Shown in pieces: positions 55,851-64,000 of a stretch of DNA of 64,000 nt. Source of the DNA: Golubevia sp. BC0850 (Eukaryota; Basidiomycota; Exobasidiomycetes; Golubeviales; Golubeviaceae). A program made the position numbers and the translations under genes. Positions within the stretch are counted from its first letter, which is position 1, and each line of letters begins with the position of its first letter. The notes beneath the pieces are model-generated. The model saw only the letters and a program-made list of their open reading frames with translations. It was not told where the DNA came from and did not search any database. The stretch is taken from contig JAAVVG010000008.1 of the NCBI GenBank assembly GCA_012976225.1, forward strand, positions 248,001 through 312,000, in the 5' to 3' direction.

Positions 55851-58800
55851 ATGAGTCGCGTTGAGCTTTCCCCTTCAAGACGACCAACTTTACTTTTATC
55901 AATCTTAGGTCTAACTCTACTTTTACTGAATTCAATTCAGCTAGTATCTTCATCTGTAATCATCAATTTATCTCTTTCTTCTCAACTTCCTCTAATCGGT
56001 CACCCAAATCAACCTTACTCTTGGGCTTTCAAACAAGACTCTTTCCAACAACAGCCTCAACAACAATCCTCAACTCTAACTTACTCTGTAACTGGTCTAC
56101 CAGATTGGTGTACCTTCAATCCTGAAACTCTCACTTTCTCTGGAACTCCAACTAGCAATGACGTTGGAAGGAGCGACATCACTGTTACCTCAACTCAATC
56201 TGCTGTCCCAAACGCAAGGGTGGGAGCAAGGGAACTAGGAGGAGGATTGGATTCAAAGGGAAAGGGAATCCTGGATGAGTTGGAAGTCGATGAGTTGGCA
56301 GGAATGGGGAAGGGAATGGTCAGGAAACATAGGGAGGGAAACCATGCTCTGGGTCGTAGAGCAGATGGAGATTCCACCTCTGATGACTTTCAATTGATTG
56401 TCTTGAATCAACCAGCTCCAGCTCTCAACAAACCTTTGGATCAACAACTGCCAGTAGCTGCTTCTCTAGGAAAGGACTCGATCCTCCCCAACGGTGCTCT
56501 TCACATTCCCTACGGCTGGTCCTTCTCTATCGGATTCGCAGGTGATACCTTCTCTTCTCCAGACGGTTCAACTATCTTCTACTCAACCATTTTGGGAGAC
56601 GGTCAACCAATTCCAGATTGGTTGATATGGTCTTCAGACACTTTCACCATGTACGGAGTCGCTCCAACCGACCTTGGACAAGAAGGAGGAGAACTCGAAG
56701 TCATCATCACTGCTTCCAACAGAGAGGATTTCAGTGGAACTTCCTCTTCATTCTCAATCGTCTTGGGTGAAAGACATCTCACCTTGGATGGTGGTCTCAG
56801 GAAGGCCAATGCCACGGTAGGAGAGACATTCAGATACAAGATTCCAACAACTGGTCTGCAATATGATGGCAGACAAGTCGATCAAACTTCGAACCTCAGT
56901 ATCTCTTCGAATCTGGACGAAAAGAGCAATTCTAACCTTCAATGGTTAACCTTCGATCCCTCCACCAACTATATCTCTGGAACTCCACCTCTGGACCTAG
57001 TCAGAAAGGATCAAGACAAGACCTCTGTGTCATTCCCTTTGACCTTCAGAGACGCTTCAACTCAAACTCAAGTCGCAGGAAGCTTGGACGTGGATGTCTA
57101 TGCCTCAGCTTTCACCTCTTCAACCCTTTCAAACATCTTCGTGGAACCAGGTAGACCTTTCAACACCTCCCTCGCTTCTTTCCTCAGACATCCCAACTCA
57201 ACCTCTTCTACCATCAATCCAATCTACGATCCTCCCAACGCAACTGATTGGTTGACATTCAATCAAACCTCCTATCTGCTATCTGGTCGACCTCCAATGG
57301 AGCCAGAGAACGATAGAGTCAAGGTTCAACTCCAAGCCACTCCAACGGATCAATCCAGAGGCAACCTCACGTCCACGGCTCACTTCTATATCGCTCTCAA
57401 AGATGACAAGAACCCAGGAGGAGAAGATTCGAACGGTACAAGTTCAGGCGGTTCTAATGGATCAAACCCTAACAACTCAGGAGGCTTGAGTCAAAGAGGA
57501 AAGGTCGCTCTAGCTGCTTCTCTCGGTACAGCTGGTGGTCTAATCGCTCTGATTCTGCTAATGGTCATCTGCAGGAGGTGCTGTGCTGCTGAAGAGCACG
57601 ACACTCAAGGTAGACCTTACGACGCGTCTCCAGCTCTTTCCGATGATAGAACTCTCTACGACGGTGCCGCTGGGGGCTGGAAGAAAGCTAAAGCTAGTCC
57701 AAACCCAAGCACTCTAGTCGGTTCTCCTTATCTCGATCCATCAAGTGCAGAGAAGGGTGGAGAGGCTTGGAGCTCTTCTAATAAGAATCAAGGTGGTCTA
57801 GAAAGAGTCTCTTTGAGCAATGACTATCAGAATCAGAACGAGAGAAATGGAGATGGTTCTAGCCCTGTGATCGAAGACGCCTACAACGCCTACAGGAAAG
57901 CGGAGGAAATGTCTAATCAGAATCTTTCTGGTTCTGTATCTCAACAAGAAGGCTTCAAACCTCGGTGAGTTCTCTTTTCATCCGAATTTGCAATCTGTTC
58001 TTCTTCTGACTCCTTCTCCTCTTCTTCATTCTCAACTCTCAGTCAAATGGGCGTGTTTGGTGCTCTCGCTCTGTCTTTTGGAGCTGGAAAGAAAGCTGAC
58101 GAGAAGAAGGCTAAGAGGTCTCTAGCTCAGAATGCTGCCGTCAAGAACGCTCACAACTATGGATCTTCAGGTTCTGGCTTGGGTCTAACTGGGCTCGGAA
58201 TCGGAGATGAAAACGCTATGAGCGGATCTCCTTCTGACAATCCTTACTCGAATGCACCACCTCACTCAAGATCCAGACACTCGATTCGAACGATCGGCAG
58301 ACCGTCATCAGCGGCTTCTTGGGAGAGTGATATATGGCAAAACCCAGAAGCTGAAGAAGACAGAGACGGAGCCAGAACTCCAGACAGCCAATCTAGCTTC
58401 AAATCTGTCGAGGTTCCTCGCAAAAGAGGCGGTGGGTCTACGAACAAGCAGAAGAAACTCAAAGCTCCAACCACCTCACCGATGAGGCATAGGAATTCTC
58501 ACATCAACCAGTCTCCAGCCTTCAACGCTCCTGCCGCTTTCGAAACTCAAAGCTCTGATGGAGAAGGAAGGAACGCAAATCAAGATCTAGAAGAGGACCC
58601 AGCAATCATTCAACAAGCTCATCACGTAGACGTCAGAACTTACAACGACGCTCAGAACACTGCTTCCAAACGAGGATCCGTTTCAACTCACCATGCCGTC
58701 TTCTCTGAGCAAGCTCAAAGGAATGTCTCTCAACATCTCGATCCTCTAGACGCAGACGACGCCTTCGAGGATGCTGAAGACGAATATGGAATGCCAATGT

Positions 58801-59633
58801 CGAGGTCCAAGTCAAGTCAGAAATCTGGTAAAGGAAAGCGATCGAGCTACGCAGCTGAAAGGATGTCGGGTACGTCTGCTATTATCTACGGCGATAATCC
58901 AATCCACCTCAACGATAATATTCCAGACTTCTCTCCTCATCAAGCCAACTCGATCTTGGGAGGTGCGTCGTACAATTCAGCGATGAATCCAGAAGATACG
59001 ATGAGACCTATCCAGAGCAATCAAGCAGCTCCTCCAACCCCTCAAATCGGCTCATCTTCTCGTAGTCATCAGAGGGGACAATCCTACTCCAAGAACTCCC
59101 AGATCCAATACTGCCAAGCAAGAATTGGAGAATACGTTAGAATCGTTCCAACACTCAATCCACCTCCGCCGATGAGAGGTGGAGCTCCAGGTTCCCCTGG
59201 AAAGAGGAGCGGAGGAAAGAAAGTGACGTATGTACCAGTCCTGGATACTGGAGACTCGGTTTCATCGAAAGATTGGCCTGCTTGGATGGAGTGGTTGCAG
59301 TGGAATGATAGAGGAATGTACGAACTTTCCGGAGAGGTGCCTCAAGGAAAATTCCCACCAGGTGAAAGTAGAGTTCCCATTGCCATCATGGCAAGGAAGG
59401 ATGCTTCTGACAACTATCCAACCAGTCCAACACCAGGAAGTCCAGGAAAGCCAAGTCACAGGAGAATCAACTCTTTCGATTCAGCTGCTACCACTGCCTA
59501 TGGAAGCGGAGGTGAAACGACGGATGAGTATGCTGCTCGATTAGAGTTGATCATCGTAATACCAGAAACGGATGAAGAGGGTTATCAAATAGGAGCTGGA
59601 GAAGGTGGAGGACTAGGCCCTTCTGTCTTCTAG
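55851..59633 (+). CDS. Axl2-like transmembrane polarity landmark (cadherin-like Ig repeats)
   Basis: Two exons (55851-57964 and 58043-59633) encode 1234 residues. After a signal anchor or signal peptide (LLLSILGLTLLLLNSIQLV), the extracellular part has repeated dystroglycan-type cadherin-like modules. Each ends in the pattern 'W(L/C)xF...sGtPp', as in GLPDWCTFNPETLTFSGTP, DWLIWSSDTFTMYGVAP and QWLTFDPSTNYISGTPP. A Ser/Gly/Asn-rich stalk precedes a single membrane helix (about 553-575) and a basic RRCC stop. The cytoplasmic tail is long and disordered. It matches fungal Axl2/Bud10, an axial bud-site landmark that connects with Bud3/Bud4 and septins. The start at 55851 is preferred over an upstream in-frame TTG-type extension because it gives a signal sequence. 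Confidence 0.85.
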
Positions 59634-61116
59634 GTCAAACGATAGAGCCATTTCACTATTTCTCGAGCTTCTTTCAATCTCAATCTCAAAAGATCAAATC
59701 GGTCATCAACTCCATTCTTTCGTTTCCTTTCTACAAGCTTCTTCATCTTGAGCGCGAACAGCGCCAAAGCTCTTTACCCTTTCAAAAACGTGAGTCGTCA
59801 TTTTATCTCAGTCGGAGGATTCTTTCAGTTGCATGTTCTGACTTTTCATTGTCTCTGCTCTTTGCGTTTCTTCTTTCCTCAGTGCTTCTCTTTTCTGCGA
59901 ATCCACCTGGATCGGCTTCTCACCCCCGCTCTCTCTTCTCGCACTTTCACCTCAATAGACGGACTTTTCCCTCTTTGTGTTTTTCACAATTTTTCCGTTC
60001 AGGATACTGTATTCTAGATTTTCAAAATCCCCCCCCCCACCTTCTTTTTCTTCTCACACTCTCTTTCGCTGGTTCTCCAAACTCGATTCTCTCGGGAAGC
60101 TTCTCGACTTTCTCTCTTTTCTCGTTCAGCTTCTCAATCTTGTCTACTTTTTCTCTTTCTCCCTATTCCTGCCTTGACTCTATGTCATTTTCTTTCTCTC
60201 GTTTGTTTTATCTCGTATCTACTATACTTTTGCCTAATACTGACTCTTGGTTAGCTATTCAACTTCTCTTCTCGCACATGTGATGCTCGCAATCGAGCGC
60301 CAAGGACATTCAAATTGTGGAACCAGATTCTCTTTTATCAACGTACCAACCTAAAACTGCGAGATTTTTCTTCACGAAGGTGAAACTTTGGCAGAGCGTT
60401 GACACAAGACAATCGGACAATCTTGCCAACTGAGATGACTAATCATGTTGAAGAAGTATTTAGCTTCTCGAAGGTAAGCAGAGCTTTAAATAGTGGGTTG
60501 GAGGAAGGAAAGGAAGAGAAGGTGAACCGGGAGACGAGAAAATGAAAAAGGGGGTCGATGGGAAGGTCGCCACAGCCTTTGCTGCATCCTTTTGACTCTC
60601 ATCTTTCCATGTTCTTCTACTCTCTCTCTATCTCTTGATGCTTCAACTTTGAGCATCAAGCCAACTGGTCTTCAAACTCAACTTGCTGGTAAGACACATT
60701 TTTTTTTTTTCCTTATCAGTGTCTGAACATCTATTTATCTTGTACTTTGTCACTTAATAGAACCTTGCCTTAGCAAATCAGATTCTCGTCTCTCTCTCTC
60801 TCTCTCCCCTCCCTGTCACCTTTGCTGCGAGGCTGTGTGAACCTTGCTGTCTCCTTCCTCTCTTAATTCTTCAAGTGCGTGTCTCAATTTCCTTCCCTCC
60901 CTTCAGTTCTGAATTGTCGACATGATACCAGTCGAGTTTGCCACCTACTAAACCAGGTCTAGCATTTTGCATCGCGTCTCGACAAAGATAGGTCGTAGTG
61001 ACCTTCTCTCTCTCTACGTCTTCCCCATTCTCTTCCCAACCTAGAAAGGTCAAGTCAGGTCACTTAGAAGATATTAATTCAGTTGCATTCAACAGAAGGA
61101 GGTCGCGACTACTCAA
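59634..61116. other. CT-rich intergenic region
   Basis: About 1.5 kb between the Axl2-like and Dcn1 genes is CT-rich and includes a C-run (about 60028-60038) and a (CT)n tract near 60791-60806. Frames in the CT-rich stretch (for example 59849-60283) are compositional artefacts. It probably contains the Axl2 3' end and a long promoter. Confidence 0.45.
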
Positions 61117-62822
61117 ATGGTTGGTATCCTATCCTATCCCAGTCTTCCACCTCCCTCTGTTCCTTCCTGATGGTCGGGGTCTCATTCCCCTTTCCTCTCT
61201 CTTAAATCCCACACTCACCTCCTCTTCTCTTGTCCTTCCCATCTCTTCAGTCAAATAAATACGCTCGAGATGCGGCAGTGAAACAACTTCGTGAATTCAC
61301 TTCTGCGACTCAACAAGATGCTACCAGATTGTTAAAGACTCATAGTTGGCGTCTTGACGCTGCTATGGACGCTTTCTTCTCCGATCCAACCGCAATGGCA
61401 AACGCTAGTAAGAACACAAATGCTGCTGGTTTGGCAAAGATTGAGAGAGCTTTGAAGGAAAAGTTGGGAAAACAGTTTGATGAGTATAAAGGTTAGTACA
61501 GGAGAGAGAGTGTAAGAGAGTGAAAGATAAGCAGTTGGTTGAGGCGATTCAGTGGTATTGGATGACTGAAAATGCAGATATGGAGAGTCTGTTTTGGGCT
61601 ACTATGGAATGTGGGTTGAGAGAGATAAGCCAGTTCGGATCAACACAGCTTCAAAGACTCCAAGTTCCATTCAATTTGATCGACTGAATGCTGATATGCG
61701 TTCTCTTTAACTTCAAACTCTCTACACCTCTACAGAAGGAGACGGAGATATAGGAATCGACGGAATGATTAGTCTCTGTTCAGCTCTAGAAATCGATCCT
61801 TCAGAAGTCACTTTAGCCATCTTATCCTATTACGTCAAATCTCCACAAATGGGAGTTTTCAAACGTGAAGATTATATCAATGGTTGGGTTGCCATGGGAG
61901 ATGTGGACACTTTAGAGAAACAAAAGAAAATGATGCATAAGATTAAAGAGGACCTTTTAAATGATTCTGCTGTTCGGGGGAATAGAACTCAAGGTGAAAA
62001 AGTTGCGGGAAGTGGGGGTACTTTTAATAGAGTTTATGATTTCGTTTATAGTTGGGGGAGACAGGAGGGACAGAAACAATTGGGTGAGTTTTTGAGAGGG
62101 AGGAAGGGATGGGATATGGGAATGAGAGGTTTGGGGACAAGAGGGCATGGAGAGATGAGGGAAATGGGAACCCTATCGGATTGGTACATGAACTCTATGA
62201 AAGGAATCTCAGATTAGTCTGTGGAGGCGACGTGGCCTAGGAGAAGGGAGCCTTTGAGCTACCCTCGCAGCTACTTCCTCAAAAGAGATATGCTAAACCT
62301 TTGTCCTCCCTTATCTTCACCTTTCTTAAACAGCTCAAGATACAGCCAACGCATTCTGGGACATGCTAATTCCTTTATCGCCTACCTTTAAAGGTAACAA
62401 GAATGGTCGTTTTACTCAACACCAACTCAATCTATGGAAGAAATTCCTAGCTATCAAAGTTCCAGGTCGATCTATCACCAAAGACGTTTGGACGTTGTTT
62501 TTGGAATTCACTAGTATTATTGATCCAGATTTCATTGATCATGATGAAGATGGTGAGTTGATTTTCAAGGTCAAGACCGAAAGGAAATCGAATTAGAGTT
62601 TCGAGCCTTCAATGCCGCTGTCAAAAAACATTAGCGGGAATTTCCTCTGTTACAAGACCTTTGACTGACAATCCGTTCCCGCCTCTTCGCTTCCGAAAAC
62701 CCCTTCCCTTCCCTCCTTCTTTCTTTTTTTTCCAAAAAGGTGCTTGGCCTTCATTGATTGACGATTTCGTAGACTGGATCAGGGAAGGAAATGGGAAGGC
62801 AGATGGTATGAATGTGGACTAG
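61117..62822 (+). CDS. DCN1: Dcn1-like cullin neddylation E3 (UBA + PONY)
   Basis: The coding exons are 61251-61491, 61736-62083, 62334-62552 and 62740-62822. A probable first exon supplies only the start codon (61117-61119), giving about 297 residues. The N-terminal UBA-like domain includes VKQLREFTSATQQDATRLLKTHSWRLDAAMDAFF. The potentiating-neddylation (PONY) domain has GIDGMISLCSALEIDP, FNRVYDFVYSWGRQEGQKQL, AFWDMLIPL, ISTKDVWTLFLEF-like and FIDHDEDGAWPSLIDDFVDW. Dcn1 brings the Nedd8-charged E2 to cullins. The start is uncertain: the donor after that ATG is GTTGGT, not the usual GTGAGT, so another upstream exon is possible. All later joins are consensus and in frame. Confidence 0.88.
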
Positions 62823-63590
62823 AGCTGACTCTTCCTTTCCATTCTTTGTTTTGACAAATCAAAGAGAATCATACGCATCTTGTAAATCTCCCGGGTGTTT
62901 ATTGTGTGGCCGGTGGCGGCGGCAGGGTGGCGTGAGTGATCTCGAGATCGAACCCTTCTCCCCCTTTCTTCCTTTCTTTTTCTCCCTAAAATCCCTTTGA
63001 CAGAATCGGGGATAGATCTAAAATTCTAAAAAGGGAGCGTTCCAAAGAACAGGTCGATCTCGGAAGGCGTCCCGTGATCCGAAACCAAACAAGGGGTAAG
63101 GTCTCAAAACCTCTCCTTCCAGTTTCCACGCCATTTCCCAACATTCCGTTCCTTCCAAAATCATGCCGATCCAAACAAACCTACTAGAAATGGAAAGTTT
63201 GAAACTTGGCTCGGTTGAAAAAAGACCTATAAAAGGGACAAGGTGTTCGATCCCCACTTTCCACTTTTTTCTCTTCTCCCATCAATTCTTCTCTCTCTCT
63301 CTCTACTCTTCTTCTTCTTCTCTCCAAGTCTCTAGTCTCTGTAGCTCTCTGTCTCTTTATTCTCTCTAGTCTCGTCAACTGTAGCCTCTCGTCTCTCTTT
63401 CGTCTCAAACCAGCCACACTCTCTAAATCCAACCCAACCCAATCACCAAGAAGAACCACCCAACCCAGCCCAACCCAACCTCAAACTTTTCAACATCTTT
63501 TGATCTATCGTCAATAACCTCGAAACTACTTGAACACCAACTACAACAACTACCAACCAACCAACGAACCAACAACCTACACTTACAGCC
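62823..63590. promoter_or_regulatory. Promoter and long leader of the small secreted protein
   Basis: A TATAAAA box at 63228-63234 is followed by a (CT)-rich stretch (63280-63400). An unusual CAA/CCAA-rich leader then runs right up to the ATG at 63591. That is the layout of a very highly expressed gene. Confidence 0.65.
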
Positions 63591-64000
63591 ATGTTCGCAT
63601 TCAAGACTTCATTCATCATCGCCTCATTTGCTACCTTAGCTACCTTAGCTACTGCTGTACCATCCACTTACCGCGATGGAGATTACAATGGTAAGTTCTT
63701 CCGACTTTCACCTCTTCTCTTCCTAGTCACTCACGCCACACTCTCCTCTTTTTCAATTCAACAGTCGATAACGTCAACTCCAACGATGTCGCTGATGCTG
63801 CTGACCCTGTCGTATTGGCAGACGTCATCAACAAGCGTTCCGTCTACAAGAACGGTGGGCAGTGAGTGTCGCCTGCTCGTCGACCTTCCTTTCATCCCCA
63901 ATCCGACTCTTACCCTTGCTCCACTCTTTTCCTCTTCAGCAACATCGTCAACTCTAACGACAACGACGTCGTCGATGCCAAGGATTTGTTTGCCAACCTC
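63591..64000 (+). CDS. Small secreted repetitive protein with Kex2-type site (partial)
   Basis: Three exons are visible (63591-63690, 63765-63861, 63940 to the edge); the 3' end is outside the window. A signal peptide (hydrophobic FIIASFATLATLATA) is followed by VPSTYRDGDYN. Two similar acidic units follow: NVNSNDVADAADPVVLADVI, ending in the dibasic NKR, and NIVNSNDNDVVDAKDLFANL. The Lys-Arg looks like a Kex2 processing site between repeats. This is the pattern of fungal Kex2-processed repeat proteins such as Rep1-type repellents or pheromone-like precursors. Function cannot be stated from this fragment. The strong promoter and C-ending codons suggest abundant expression. Confidence 0.65.
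   Translation, partial: MFAFKTSFIIASFATLATLATAVPSTYRDGDYNGKFFRLSPLLFLVTHATLSSFSIQQSITSTPTMSLMLLTLSYWQTSSTSVPSTRTVGSECRLLVDLPFIPNPTLTLAPLFSSSATSSTLTTTTSSMPRICLPT

Noticed and set aside
59748-60283. Frames in the CT-rich region after the Axl2-like gene
   Set aside because: Composition alone explains the Leu/Ser/Phe-rich translations, and there is no start context or family match.
1-64000. tRNA genes, rRNA genes or CRISPR arrays
   Set aside because: On reading both strands I found no A/B-box pair with a cloverleaf, no rRNA sequence and no regularly spaced repeats.

Overview
The window is nuclear DNA of a filamentous or dimorphic fungus. Almost every gene is interrupted by short GT-AG introns, mostly 60-110 bases, with GTGAGT-type donors and pyrimidine-rich acceptors. 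The gene set (bifunctional CrtYB, CrtI, carotenoid oxygenase, microbial opsin, sedolisins, a Chs5/exomer subunit, an Axl2-like protein, Boi and RhoGEF proteins) points to a carotenoid-making basidiomycete. Finer placement cannot be read from the sequence alone. Exon joins were worked out by hand; those given as complete gene models close in frame.

Positions 1-8240 form a compact carotenoid/retinal/light-sensing cluster. It holds a carotenoid cleavage oxygenase (minus strand, cut by the left edge), a seven-helix retinal-binding opsin, a fused lycopene cyclase/phytoene synthase and a phytoene desaturase. Together they take geranylgeranyl diphosphate to phytoene, then to coloured carotenes, then to retinal, and finally to a retinal-loaded proton-pump-like opsin. 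Positions 8502-11725 hold a complex I subunit (NDUFA5 type) and a divergently transcribed Sds3-like histone deacetylase complex subunit.

Positions 11726-14728 are a gene-poor patch. It contains a near-identical direct repeat with a TATA/CT-rich, promoter-like front end. The second copy is split by a 214-base insertion flanked by a 6-base duplication. Positions 14729-33340 contain two sedolisin (S53) proteases in opposite orientations and a secreted M43 metalloprotease, each with a clear TATA box. Between them lie the eEF2 co-chaperone HGH1, a Boi-type SH3-SAM-PH polarity scaffold, and a broken F-box-like gene.

Positions 34358-44580 carry a TMEM135-like membrane protein, Chs5, an omega-like glutathione transferase, a small secreted helical protein, and a second, inverted and also frame-disturbed F-box-like paralogue. 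Positions 45005-64000 carry a 13-exon RhoGEF, an intronless serine-rich orphan, an Axl2-like transmembrane protein, the neddylation factor Dcn1, and the start of a small secreted protein with a dibasic processing site.

The most noteworthy items are the linked photobiology genes, the glutamate at the opsin proton-donor site, the interrupted promoter-like repeat pair, the GC-AG intron plus 11-base micro-exon in the Chs5 gene, the unusual Met-turn of the metalloprotease, the inverted F-box-like pair, and the concentration of polarity and exocytosis genes. No wholly unknown multi-gene system was recognised.
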